From: CAVPKN01 sp964588495
GTDB taxonomy: Bacteria > Chlamydiota > Chlamydiia > Chlamydiales > JAAKFR01
Length of the DNA: 64,000 bases
Direction: 5' to 3'
Assembly (NCBI GenBank): GCA_964588495.1
Contig: CAZPPS010000010.1
Coordinates: 1 to 64,000, forward strand
The notes below the pieces were generated by a model. The model ran no database searches, was not told the origin of the DNA, and was given only the letters and a program-made list of their open reading frames with translations. Shown here one piece after another: positions 7,613 to 17,700 of the stretch; the first letter of the stretch is position 1; every line of letters starts with the position of its first letter. The position numbers were made by a program, and so were the translations under genes.

Positions 7613-8791
7613 TCAATCATTAACCTTTTTAAGTTCTGGAAAAATAGAGATAAGTCCTTCATGCCAGGGATAGCACACTGTATGGGCATATTGTTTCACA
7701 AAGCGGTCTTGGCTCAAAACAATGGACTCACAATTTTCGATATCCTTTGTCAATTTGTTGAAAGAACTAATGTCTTGTTCCACAATGTTGTCGCTACTTT
7801 TAATTTCAATACAAAGAAGAGGACGTCCTGGTCTTTCAACAACCAAATCAATTTCGACATCTCCCACGGTTCGGATATAAGAAAATCGATAATCGGGTTG
7901 AAAATAACTGGCTAAGCGGACAAATTCTAACAAAATGAAATGTTCAAAAACCTCTCCATAGGCAGCTGTTTTAGGAGTGAGCGGCAAGCTTAAGCGTCTT
8001 GTGAGACTACGGACAACTCCAGTATCGAAAAAATAAAATTTGGGTTTCTCAACTAATCTTTTGCGGAAAGAATTGTGATACGATTCAAGAAAGAATCCAA
8101 TCATTGTATCTTCAAGAATATGGAAATATTCTTTAATTGTTTTGTCATCGACGCCCACATCCCGCGCGATATTTGAATAATTGATAATTTTCCCGTTGCA
8201 TTGGGCAGCCACTTCTAAAAACCTGCGAAAGGGTTGCAACTTACGGATGATCCGCTCGCTCCAAATCTCTTCTTTGAGATAGGTATCACAGTAAGAGCGC
8301 AAAAAGGCACTTTTATCTTCAGAGTCATCGAGGCTAAAAATTTTGGGCAGCGTTCCCCAATGAAGGGCTTCGTTTAGATCAAATTGATTTTTCAATTCAA
8401 AGCAAGATAAGGGATAGAGATGATAAACAAAGGACCGTCCAGCGAGCAGATTGGCGCCTCCATATTTGAGCTTGCGTGCACTCGAACCTGTAAGGACAAA
8501 TAGTTTATCGGTCTCTTCAATCAGCCTATGGACTTCATCAAGTAACTTTGGGACTTTTTGAATTTCGTCGATGATGACATAACCGGTTTCCTTTGGCAGG
8601 GCTTTTACAATGGCATAAAGCTCCTCAGGGTGCTGAGAAAATCGTTCTTCTAGATTAGAATCCAAAAGATCCAGCCACAGGACTTGGCTTTTATCATAGC
8701 GTTCTTTGAGCAAAGTGCTTTTGCCTGTGCCTCTTGCGCCAAAAAGAAAAAAGCTTTGCTTTTGAGTCAATTCACGGAAACGGCCTAACAT
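7613..8791 (-). CDS. AAA_14 ATPase with DUF4143 domain
   Basis: The 392-residue protein starts with a P-loop ATPase module: Walker A FGARGTGKST near residue 18, Walker B VIIDEIQKVP near 73, and a sensor FVLTGSSARKL. The C-terminal part has GEVFEHFILLEF and a D...EIKSS pattern (VGDVEIDLVVERP...LCIEIKSS), the DUF4143 region that resembles restriction-endonuclease folds. Such ATPases are common mobile or accessory genes with no settled function. The gene lies in the accessory insertion between rnz and lon. Its upstream region carries a striking set of CGGAGT palindromes that may be operators or mobility ends. Confidence 0.88.
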   Translation of the reverse strand: MLGRFRELTQKQSFFLFGARGTGKSTLLKERYDKSQVLWLDLLDSNLEERFSQHPEELYAIVKALPKETGYVIIDEIQKVPKLLDEVHRLIEETDKLFVLTGSSARKLKYGGANLLAGRSFVYHLYPLSCFELKNQFDLNEALHWGTLPKIFSLDDSEDKSAFLRSYCDTYLKEEIWSERIIRKLQPFRRFLEVAAQCNGKIINYSNIARDVGVDDKTIKEYFHILEDTMIGFFLESYHNSFRKRLVEKPKFYFFDTGVVRSLTRRLSLPLTPKTAAYGEVFEHFILLEFVRLASYFQPDYRFSYIRTVGDVEIDLVVERPGRPLLCIEIKSSDNIVEQDISSFNKLTKDIENCESIVLSQDRFVKQYAHTVCYPWHEGLISIFPELKKVND

Positions 8792-8795
8792 TTTC

Positions 8796-8950
8796 TACTC
8801 CGGATTTTCTTGCTTTTTTCGGAGTATACTCCGAAAAAGTCATAAAAAACTAGATAAATTTGATTATTTCGGAGTAAATTTAGGATTTAGTGATTTTTTT
8901 GGAGTCTTACTCCGAAAATTCTCGACAAACTCGGAGTTTAATTCCGAAAA
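8796..8950. promoter_or_regulatory. Cluster of CGGAGT / ACTCCG palindromes
   Basis: At least five copies of the half-site TCGGAGT or its complement lie in 155 bases upstream of the ATPase gene. One is a perfect 24-base palindrome (8815-8838) centred on GGAGTATACTCC. Others are imperfect palindromes at about 8896-8918 and 8931-8949, and single half-sites at about 8796 and 8868. The arrangement suggests repeated binding sites for a dimeric protein controlling the ATPase gene, or recognition sites of the mobile unit itself. No copy was seen at the 3' end of the gene. Confidence 0.6.
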
Positions 8951-9045
8951 GGCGCCATTTCTAGCGAAATGTGTGAGAAGAAAAAAAGTTTAAGATCAAG
9001 ACTTGGCTCAGCTTGCGTAAGATAAGCAGGATAATTGCATCTTGG

Positions 9046-10206
9046 TTAGTGGCGTGTAGAGGGGCGGGTTGCGAAGAAGGGGAGGCATCCCAGCAAATAG
9101 CCAACGATGGCGCCGGTGATATGGGCCGTGTTTGCCATGCCGAGGGTGAGGGTAAGCGTGCCCGCGAGTTGGAGGAAGAAGAGGACGAGCTGGAGGACGA
9201 ACGTTCCGAGGACGAAAACGATGAGGAATACGAGGGTAAAACGGTTTAACAGATAGCCTTCCCAAGGGGCCCGTTGTTGTCTTGCCCAGATGAAGGCTGC
9301 CATCCCCATGATGACTCCTGAAAGACCGAGAAAAAAAGGACCGCTCACAAAATATTGGGCTATGTTTGCGAATATTCCCGTGATGAGGATGAGTAAAAGG
9401 TAGCGGGATTTGCCTAAGCGGAATTCAATTTGATGTCCTAAAATCATCAACCAAAACAAGTTAAAGAAAATATGCAAAAAGTCGAGATGCATGAACACTG
9501 GCGTGATCAGGCGCCAGATTTCCCCTGCACGGATTTTTTCAAAAAGAGGGCCTGTGTATCCTTTGAGGGCATCTCTATCCCTGAAGTTGAGTAAAATGTC
9601 ATAGAGGCCGATCCAGACATTGGTATTCTGAATTTGGTTGATCAAGTTTTGCGATTCAATGCTTGGCGCTTCAGGAGTATAGATTTTGTAGAGCTGATCG
9701 CGCAGCTCAAAATAGTGGGGATAGTCGAAAAGGAGTTTTTTTTCGGTTTTCGTGAAAAAAGGGGCCTGGATAACGCCCTTGATTTGGTGATTTTTGGGGG
9801 TGTCTTTATGGAAATGATCAAATATGAACAGTAGAATGCAAGCCAACAAGATCAGGATGGTAATGGGTCCGTAGGGTGAGGAGGTTAAGAAGCGTGCTTT
9901 TCTTGAAGGCCCCTGGTCCGAATTTTCAGAAAAGTTGGCTTTTTGTTCGAAGCTCTTTTTTTGGAGGGGATTTGTAAAATGGGGGTGGGCTTTGAATCGG
10001 GGATCTTCTGGGTTTTTCTCCTAGTGCGCATAAGTCTCAAGGGCCTGCTCAACAAGATCTTCGTCAACAATCCAGAGGCGAAATACTGTCTTCCCTCCCT
10101 CTTTTGCCTCTTCACAGCTATTTTCAATCCCCTGGTTTGTCAGATAATAGGAAAATGCTTGAGGATTGATCCCTTCTTTTTCAGGGATTGTACAGATCAG
10201 TCGCAT
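9046..10206 (-). pseudogene. Rhomboid intramembrane protease, interrupted by in-frame TAG
   Basis: An ATG at 10206 opens a 61-codon N-terminal part (MRLICTIPEKEG to LETYAH) resembling the cytosolic domain of GlpG. It ends at a TAG (10021-10023). The same frame then stays open to 9046 and encodes a full rhomboid core: HLDFLHIFFNLFWL, the catalytic Ser in GLSGVIMG, and the His in ANTAHITGAIVG. Without the stop the protein would have 386 residues. No ATG lies between the stop and the first membrane segment; only alternative starts such as the TTG at 9849. It may be a recent pseudogene, a restart product or a sequencing error. The start overlaps the upstream gene by 10 bases. Confidence 0.8.
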
Positions 10207-10688
10207 GTCTGTACCTTTGCAATGACATCCGAGGTGGATAAACCCTCGATCCGATCGACAAGATGCAATTTTCCGCCGTTTTTTTTGACAACTTCAGATT
10301 CAATGCAATTTTCCCCATACTCGATCCCATTGACATGAACATCCGGCTTGATTTTTTCCAAAATTGCTCTTGGGTCTGTCTCATCAAACCAGGTGAGATA
10401 GTCGATAAACGTTAAAGCCGAAAGCATCTCCAGGCGGTGCTGCAAGGTAATAATGGGGCGTTTTGCACTTTTGTAGGCTTTAACCGATGTGTCGCTATTG
10501 ACGGCGACAATTAAAATATCGGCCCTTTTTGAGGCCTCATAGATCATGTACATATGGCCAGCATGCAAAAGATCAAAAGAGCCATTGAGTGTGGCGATCC
10601 TTTTATTTTGTGCGCGCAATTCCCGAATTCTTTCTTCAAGGTATTCGGGGGGGATGATTTTGCTTTGGCTGTATTCTTTCCAGCTCAT
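10197..10688 (-). CDS. RfaE/HldE-type nucleotidyltransferase
   Basis: The 163-residue protein is a single cytidylyltransferase-like domain. The nucleotide-binding HxGH motif appears as GSFDLLHAGHMYMI near residue 38, followed by ADILIVAVNSD. Best match by pattern is the adenylyltransferase domain that activates heptose 1-phosphate for lipopolysaccharide core. Chlamydiae with reduced sugar pathways may use it on another sugar phosphate, so the exact substrate is open. It lies 9 bases after lon and overlaps the start of the rhomboid gene, forming a likely three-gene transcript. Confidence 0.85.
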   Translation of the reverse strand: MSWKEYSQSKIIPPEYLEERIRELRAQNKRIATLNGSFDLLHAGHMYMIYEASKRADILIVAVNSDTSVKAYKSAKRPIITLQHRLEMLSALTFIDYLTWFDETDPRAILEKIKPDVHVNGIEYGENCIESEVVKKNGGKLHLVDRIEGLSTSDVIAKVQTCD

Positions 10689-10697
10689 TTTTGAATC

Positions 10698-13139
10698 CTA
10701 TTCTTGGAAAGCAATATGGAAAATTTCATCGTAGTGATCGACAAAATGCACTTTCAGATCTACCTTCAAATAGTCGGGGAGCTCGTCGTAGTCCCGCTGG
10801 TTATCTTTTGGGAAAATCAGCTCTGTTAAGCCCGATCTTCTGGCAGCAATCAATTTTTCGCGAATACCGCCGACTCCCAAGATCCGTCCTGTTAGGGTAA
10901 TTTCCCCAGTCATTCCCAAATTATCGAGAATCGGAGTATCCAAAAGAAGGGAAATAAGAGCGGTTACCATCGTAGTTCCTGCAGAAGGGCCATCTTTAGG
11001 GGTCGCACCTTCTGGAATATGGATATGCACGTGCGATTTTTCGAAGAAAGTGTGTCCCGGAGCGTACTTGTAGATGGCGCTATGGAGATAGCTCCACGCA
11101 ATTTGAGACGATTCTTTCATCACATCGCCTGCCTGACCCGTTAAGGTCATGTCCGTACGATCTGCGGCCACTTTAATTGCTTCGATATAAAGGGTAGCCC
11201 CTCCGTGAGAGGTCCATGCAAGGCCTGTTGCCACGCCCACAGGCGTCCTTTCATAAAAGCGGTCGCTTAAGTAAATCGGCTTCCCAAGATATTCTGTGAG
11301 GTTATTTTTGTTGATCGCGTGTTTCAGCTCTTTTTTACGCTTTCCTTTCTCCCTTTCTCTGACAACTTCAAGAGCGACTTTGCGGAGGATTTTTTTAAGA
11401 AAATTCTCCAGGCTTCGCACGCCTGCTTCTCTAGCATACCCATTGATAATCGTCCGCAGAGCATCGAGATTGAACGTAATATCATTAATACTCAACCCCA
11501 TTTGCTTGCGCGCTCTTGGAAGGAGATATTTCTTGGCGATCTGAAGCTTTTCTTCTAGAATGTAGCCAGAAAGCCTTAAGACCTCCATTCTGTCGAGAAG
11601 AGGCTCTGGTATGGTGTCGATCATGTTGGCTGTCACGATAAAGAGAATATTGGATAAATCAACACGGACATCGAGGTAATGGTCTAAAAAGTCCCGGTTT
11701 TGCTCAGGATCTAACACTTCGAGTAAAGCAGACGCAGGATCGCCGTGATAGCTCATCCCCATTTTGTCCACTTCATCGATCATGATCACGGGATTCATCG
11801 TTTGAGTTTGCTTCAGAGCCTGAACCAATTTTCCAGGCATCGCTCCAATATAGGTTCTTCTATGCCCTTTAATTTCTGCCTCGTCACGCATGCCTCCTAC
11901 AGAAAAGCGGAAAAACTTCCGGTTGAGGGCACGGGCAATGCTTTTGCCAATACTTGTTTTACCAACCCCTGGAGGGCCGACAAGGCAAATGATGCTCCCC
12001 TTGAGGCCGCCGGTCAATTTTCCAACGCTGATCAGCTCGAGAATGCGTTGCTTGATTTCCTCAAGTCCGTAGTGGTCCTTGTTAAGAATGGCTTCGGCTT
12101 TCACCAAATCGTGTCTTTCTTTGCTAAAAAGACCCCAAGGGATAATTGTGAGCCAATCCAGATAGTTGCGGCAAACGGTATATTCAGCAGAAGTGGAGTC
12201 GAGTGTTTGCAATTTCTCCATCTCTTCTTGGATGGTGGTCATTGCTTGTTGTGGCACTTCGAGCTTTTTAATGCGCGATTCAAATTTCTCATTGTCGATC
12301 GATTTTTCTTCTTTTTCAAGCCCCAGCTCTTTTCGGATCGTTTTGAGCTGTTCCTTTAAAAAGTACTCTTTCTGGCTTTTGGTAATCGTCGCTTCGATTT
12401 TTTGGTTGATGCTGCTCTGAAGGCGGCTTAAATCGAGCTCTTTTTTCAAAAGAGCCAGCGCTTTAGTGATTCTGGATTCCATATCAAAGGCTTCCAAAAC
12501 CTCTTGGAGCTCTTCGCGGGTGGCAGTCGTTAAAGCCACAGCAAAATCGGCAAGTTTGCCAGGTTCTGTAAAATCGGAATGGCCCAAAAAGATCTGCAGC
12601 TCTTCTTTAAAGAGGGGATTGAGCTTTAAAAGCTCTTTGATCACAGAAATGATATTGATCGAATAGGCTTTTAACTCTTCAGAAATGATGTGAGATTCTG
12701 GATGGTAGCGGACTTTTGCACGCAAATATTTGTCTTGAACGGCATCAACAATTTCGATCCGCTCTTCCATATTGAGAATAACCTGCGCGCCGCCCCCTTC
12801 CATAGGGATGATGCGTAAAACGCGTGCGATCACACCCACTTTATAAAGCCCTGGAAAGCCCACTTTGTAAATATTGGCGTTTTCTTTTTTGGTTAAAACA
12901 AGGCCAACATATTTGGCTTCTTGTTTGGAAATCAGTTTGAGAACCTCATAGAAGGGGCCCGGCTCAATGACAATGGGGGCTGCCATTCCAGGAAAAAAGG
13001 GCCTGCGATTAAGCGGCAAGACAAATATATCATCAGGAAGATCGGGAGACGTTGATTCGCTGGCAGAGTCGAAGGCGTCTTCGAGCGCCGTTTCCAATTC
13101 AGCTTCAAAGGTTTCTTGTTCTTCTTTTCGTTTTCTCAA
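10698..13139 (-). CDS. lon: ATP-dependent protease Lon
   Basis: Lon degrades misfolded and selected regulatory proteins in the cytoplasm. The 813 residues show the N-terminal substrate domain (FVLPLNRRPFFPGM), an AAA+ module with Walker A VGPPGVGKTS near residue 392, and the protease domain with the catalytic Ser in PKDGPSAGTTM and Lys in RLKL-type segment REKLIAARRSG. Length is normal. The start is a TTG at 13139: it follows AGGGA at a six-base spacing and no ATG lies before the conserved N-terminal domain. The gene keeps its position between rnz and tsaB as in Chlamydia, transcribed away from tsaB. Confidence 0.96.
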   Translation of the reverse strand: MRKRKEEQETFEAELETALEDAFDSASESTSPDLPDDIFVLPLNRRPFFPGMAAPIVIEPGPFYEVLKLISKQEAKYVGLVLTKKENANIYKVGFPGLYKVGVIARVLRIIPMEGGGAQVILNMEERIEIVDAVQDKYLRAKVRYHPESHIISEELKAYSINIISVIKELLKLNPLFKEELQIFLGHSDFTEPGKLADFAVALTTATREELQEVLEAFDMESRITKALALLKKELDLSRLQSSINQKIEATITKSQKEYFLKEQLKTIRKELGLEKEEKSIDNEKFESRIKKLEVPQQAMTTIQEEMEKLQTLDSTSAEYTVCRNYLDWLTIIPWGLFSKERHDLVKAEAILNKDHYGLEEIKQRILELISVGKLTGGLKGSIICLVGPPGVGKTSIGKSIARALNRKFFRFSVGGMRDEAEIKGHRRTYIGAMPGKLVQALKQTQTMNPVIMIDEVDKMGMSYHGDPASALLEVLDPEQNRDFLDHYLDVRVDLSNILFIVTANMIDTIPEPLLDRMEVLRLSGYILEEKLQIAKKYLLPRARKQMGLSINDITFNLDALRTIINGYAREAGVRSLENFLKKILRKVALEVVREREKGKRKKELKHAINKNNLTEYLGKPIYLSDRFYERTPVGVATGLAWTSHGGATLYIEAIKVAADRTDMTLTGQAGDVMKESSQIAWSYLHSAIYKYAPGHTFFEKSHVHIHIPEGATPKDGPSAGTTMVTALISLLLDTPILDNLGMTGEITLTGRILGVGGIREKLIAARRSGLTELIFPKDNQRDYDELPDYLKVDLKVHFVDHYDEIFHIAFQE

Positions 13140-13272
13140 TGTTTTCCCTAAGTTTAATTACGGCAAAGTGTAACAAAACCCTTTCAAACATGCAAGGGAA
13201 GCAAAAACTTTCACTTTTATTCAATCTTGTAAATAGCATATGATTTTATTTTGTATATAAAGAATAAAAGAA

Positions 13273-13872
13273 TTGTTTACAGTAATAATTGATACAAGTA
13301 CTGATAAGTCGTTGATAGTCTTTACTTCCGGCGAAAAAGTCCTTTTAAATTTATTTTTGCCTTCTGGGATTCATAGCTCTCGACTTTTGATGAGCCTGAT
13401 TCAGGAAGGGTTAGAAAAGTTAAATTTGAATTCTAGTGTGATTGAACTTCTCGCGATTGCTACAGGCCCTGGTTCCTATACGGGAATCCGTGTTGGGGCG
13501 GCTGCGGTTTTGGGACTTGCTTTCCCTAGGAATTTGCCCATCGTGAGCTTTTCATCGCTTGAAGGTTTTATTTCACATGAAGAGGGGCAGTTTGCCTCTC
13601 TGATCGACGCCCGTATCGGAGGCGCCTATGTCTTATTGCAGCAAAAAAAAGAGGGGAATATTGTTTTCGAACAAGCTCCCCAGTTTGTTCCCAGTGAAGA
13701 AATTTCTGCTTATACCGCCTCTTATCCTGTGCAAGCGGGGCCTCATATCAGCTATCCTGATTCTGAGTATTTGGCAAAGCGCGTTGCCCAAAAATTCAGA
13801 GAGGGGAGCTACAGCACTGATATTCAATTGACTTACCTAAGAACACCCGAATATCTGCCCTCGCGTGCCTGA
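13273..13872 (+). CDS. tsaB: TsaB (YeaZ), t6A tRNA modification partner
   Basis: TsaB is the inactive scaffold partner of TsaD in making threonylcarbamoyladenosine at position 37 of ANN-decoding tRNAs. The 199-residue protein begins VIIDTSTDKSLI and has the family stretch ATGPGSYTGIRVG (about residue 63) and IDARIGGAYV. The start is taken as TTG at 13273: the only nearby in-frame ATG upstream runs into a stop. It is divergent from lon across a 133-base AT-rich gap that should hold both promoters. Confidence 0.9.
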   Translation: MFTVIIDTSTDKSLIVFTSGEKVLLNLFLPSGIHSSRLLMSLIQEGLEKLNLNSSVIELLAIATGPGSYTGIRVGAAAVLGLAFPRNLPIVSFSSLEGFISHEEGQFASLIDARIGGAYVLLQQKKEGNIVFEQAPQFVPSEEISAYTASYPVQAGPHISYPDSEYLAKRVAQKFREGSYSTDIQLTYLRTPEYLPSRA

Positions 13873-13892
13873 CCGTCTCCGTCTCTGAGAGT

Positions 13893-14020
13893 AATTCAAC
13901 ACGAAGACACGAAGACACTAAGGCACAAAGAAAAAAATATGGTAAAATTGTAGAAACCCTATTTTTTTGATTTTTCCTATCTCTTTGTGTCTTTGTATTT
14001 TCGTGTCTTTGTGTTGAATT
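13893..14020. repeat. Family A palindromic repeat
   Basis: Arms aattcaacacgaagacacga and, in inverted form, tcgtgtctttgtgttgaatt flank a centre of about 50 bases. The arms are near-perfect complements and hold the family A words. The element occupies most of the 213-base gap between tsaB and the DedA gene. Confidence 0.85.
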
Positions 14021-14085
14021 TCTCTTAGGTACGCAAATTGTTTTTTTGATGAAATCTCCCTGCTAATCCTATACAATCTATTTTT

Positions 14086-14718
14086 ATGTTGATGAGCCTG
14101 ATTCCCGATGTCACCGTCTTAGTAAACTGGATTACCACCTATGGGAGTGTCGTTTTATTTATCTTGATGTCTTTAGGAATATTGGCTCTGCCGGTTCCTG
14201 AAGAGACTTTGATGGTCATCGCAGGTATTTTGATGCGCAAAGGGATCCTTCAAATCCCTCCCACAGTGCTTTTTGCCTATGCGGGGGCTATGTGTGGCAT
14301 TACCATGAGCTATGTTGTAGGGCGCACAGCGGGAAATTTTCTGATTTTGCGCTATGGCAAATGGGTCGGCATTACAGATGTCGCCCTAAACCATGCCCAC
14401 CGCTGGTTTGAAAAGCTCGGCAAATGGCTCCTCATTGTGGGCTATTTCATACCAGGCGTACGCCATTTGACGGGGCTCATTGCGGGGACCACGTATATGA
14501 AATATTCCCATTTTGCCCTCTATGCCTATACAGGAGCCTTTTTGTGGGTATCCCTATTTTTGTCTCTGGGCTATTTTGTAGGAAGCTATTGTCTTGAGTG
14601 TTACGAACAGCTTGGAAAAGCAGATGTTGTGATCGTATTGCTCGCCATTATCTCAGCAATTATTTTGTTTTTTTATATCAAGTGGCACTACAAACGGTAC
14701 AATAATAGAAAAAAATAA
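14086..14718 (+). CDS. DedA family membrane protein
   Basis: DedA proteins are inner-membrane proteins with re-entrant loops, some of which flip lipid carriers such as undecaprenyl phosphate. The 210 residues have four to five hydrophobic segments and the family features: a Gly/Pro/Glu stretch LALPVPEETLMVIAGIL, the internal FEKLGKWLLIVGYFIPGVRH with the key Arg, and LIAGTTYMKY. Lipid specificity is not visible. The gene is convergent with the giant gene, ending 11 bases from its stop. Confidence 0.9.
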   Translation: MLMSLIPDVTVLVNWITTYGSVVLFILMSLGILALPVPEETLMVIAGILMRKGILQIPPTVLFAYAGAMCGITMSYVVGRTAGNFLILRYGKWVGITDVALNHAHRWFEKLGKWLLIVGYFIPGVRHLTGLIAGTTYMKYSHFALYAYTGAFLWVSLFLSLGYFVGSYCLECYEQLGKADVVIVLLAIISAIILFFYIKWHYKRYNNRKK

Positions 14719-14729
14719 CTCGCCGGATC

Positions 14730-17700
14730 TTAACCCTTTGGTTGGGCGTCTTGGATCTCCTGCCAAAGTTGCTGGAAGTTTTCGCAGTTGTTTACACGCT
14801 TATTCATCCTCTCACCCTTTTTGATAGTCCCGACAAGAAAAGCCAGATCGCACACTATATCTTCAAACCACTCTGAGCCGATCAGCTTCTTAAAAACTTC
14901 CTCCGGAAACCCGTTTTGAGCAAGAGCTCCATCTGCTGTGAAAAGGGCTCCTTTACGGCAACTTGGGAGCTGTTTTTGGAAATAAGCCGCTTCCCTATCG
15001 CTCACAACGCAGGCAATAAAGTTAGTTTGACTATGAGCTACCAGAAAATACAGGGAAGGTTTTAGGAATTTTTGTTTTAATGAGACTCTGCTGGCTTTTG
15101 CTGTGTTGATAAATTTATGAGACAAAAATAGATTTTCAGTAAAAAAGCTCGAATTAAAGAGTTTGCATGCTGGGGTTGAAAAATTGGCTGAGAAGAGCTC
15201 CTCGAGGCTAAAATTTTCATCTATGGGGAGCATCGTTTCGGGAATTAAGCCATTGGTTGTTACGGTTTGCTGCTCTTCAACTTCTTCTTCCTGGCAATAA
15301 AGCTGCATCTGTTCTCCAGCAACACGATAAGTGGCAAGTTCTTTGATGCTTTTTTGAAAGGTTAAAATGAGCTCTTTAAGTGCGGCGTGCAAATCTACCG
15401 CTTCACTCCAAGATTTTTGGTAGCCATATTTTTTATATTCTTCCTGGGCATAGCGGGCCAAAACAACGGAGGTTTTTTCGAAAGATTCTTCACGCCCAAA
15501 CCGGACTAAGGGGTCATTGATAAACTGTTTAATAAATCCTTTTCGATAATTCCGTTGCCAAAGCTTGATTTGAGCCTTTGGGTCATGCAATGTACCTTTG
15601 AGAGCCGTTCTGGCGGGTTTTTGGACAAGAATATCGATTTGTTGATAGGCGCTTGAAATCAGCTCATTTTCTTGCACTTCGATTTCATTCTTTTGTGTCC
15701 ATCGAATCAACGATTTTGGTGTGCACACACAATTCATATCTTCTTCAATTTGGGCGCTCAATCTGCTATCGATGATCCAGGCCGCAATGCTTGCCTTTTT
15801 ATGCAAAAGTCCTCTTAGGCGCGTAGCGCCCTGAGCCAAATCGCCGATGGTTAAGAGCTCTCCGATGAGAAGAAGTCCCCTTGCATTTTCTTTTTGCAAA
15901 GCGTCGAAACCAACTGCGTGGACAGGATCTACAAAGGTCAAAAGATTTAGATCTTCCCATTGATAGCCCAAAACTTTGAGTCCTACTACCAGATCACCTT
16001 CAGGGATGGCCACCGGCTCGTCACCGCCTGTGAACCAAATCATGAGCTCATCTTCTTTAAAAAAGACAATCCCGTCATAGGAAAGGGTCACTTCCTCATC
16101 TTCAAGGAAAGTAAAAAAGTCTTGTGCGATCTGAATACTTTCAAAATCTCTGAGCATGCCCCCAACATCAATGATCATCCCCAATTGATCAAAAATTTTA
16201 GAGTCCTGTTTCCATAGCTTTAAAAACAGTCCAAAAGGGTCAAAAAAAGAGGCAATGTTGATCATTTGACTGTTCCGCTCTTCTGTCAGCACATCAATTA
16301 CCCTAGGAATAAAATCGGAATTATATTTGGAATGTTCAAATTTCCCATAAATTTCCTTGGGCCCTAAATAGGCTGAACAGACAGTCGTATCTTTAAACCC
16401 TTTAAGAAGATGTTGTGGAGTTGCTACGAGCTGGCTTGAACAAAAAGTCAATTTGGGAAGAACTACATTTTCAAGATCGTCAAAAATTGCCTTCAGATCG
16501 GCCCATGGATTTCTTTGAAGGGTCCCTTGAATGGTCAAAATTAAAGCAATATATGGTTCTTCAAAATAGGCCTCGCTCGACTTTCTTCGATGGGCTGGCA
16601 TTTCAATTCCATCTCTACTTTTTTGGTGATTCATCCGTCCAACGGTTTGCATCGCAAATTCGTAAAAATGCAAAAAATAGTGGCGTGCTAAAAATATCAT
16701 TCGTGCTTTGGCTGTTTTTTTGTGCTCTTCCCCCTCGAGCCATTTAGACTTTAAAGCCTTTGGGTTGTGCCACCAATTTTTAATAGCTAGTTGCTCTTCC
16801 TGCGGGATATTTAAAAAAGGGTGCTCCACCAGTTTTTGAATCAAAAAAAAGCGGACACACTCTTTTTCAGATTCAGACATCATCGCTTGCTTATTCTGAA
16901 GGATTTGGGCAACATCCAAGACTTTGCGTCCATCGCTTAAGACAGACTCTGGATCGACCAAAAACTTGTAAATCAATGTGAAGATTTTGATGTCACACTC
17001 AGGAAGTGACCGTTTTGTGCCAATCCCTATTTTTGCCTGCATCAAAGGACTTAGATTGACCCTTCCCTCATCGACTAAAACCAAACATTTTTCCTCAAAA
17101 AGATGGAGAATCAGACTCAAATAACGGACTTTTTCACAATCGCCGTTCTCCAAGGCGAGCTGGTATTTCAGATAAATAGAGTAATAGACTTCGGGGATTA
17201 TTTTGAGGCTATCCGAAACAAGATACTCTTCAAGCTTTTCAAAAACCTGCTTCAAATCATCCGCGCTCGTCTCTGTTTTTAAGGCGACCTCAAAAGCCTG
17301 CAAAGACATCCCATACCCTTTTTTGAGGATGATTTGCTGCTTTTTTAAATCCACTTTATAGAGGCCAGGAGGTGAAATGCTGACAGGCGTCAGCCCTTTT
17401 TTTCGCGCCTGTTTTTGCAAAAATGGAATCAGAAATGTCCCTTTTCCCCCTCCAGCTTCTAGCTCAAAGAGGCAATTTGTTTTATTTTGCAGCCAGCTGA
17501 TCAGCTCAAGCTGAGCCCTTTTAGCGATCAATTCCGTACGTGATTGGAAAATGAGAAATTCAGGATTTTGGATGGGGTCGATTGTTCCCAAAAGGGCTAG
17601 ATCTTTCGATTTTTTGAGATGGCAGTTGAGAATATGGTAACGGAGTGTTTCTATGATCAGTTCTTTAATCACACTTTCCGATAACGAAGGATTTGCCTCT

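Noticed and set aside
11745..12359. 204-codon open frame antisense to lon
   Set aside because: Lies fully within lon, whose motifs are complete; no independent support.
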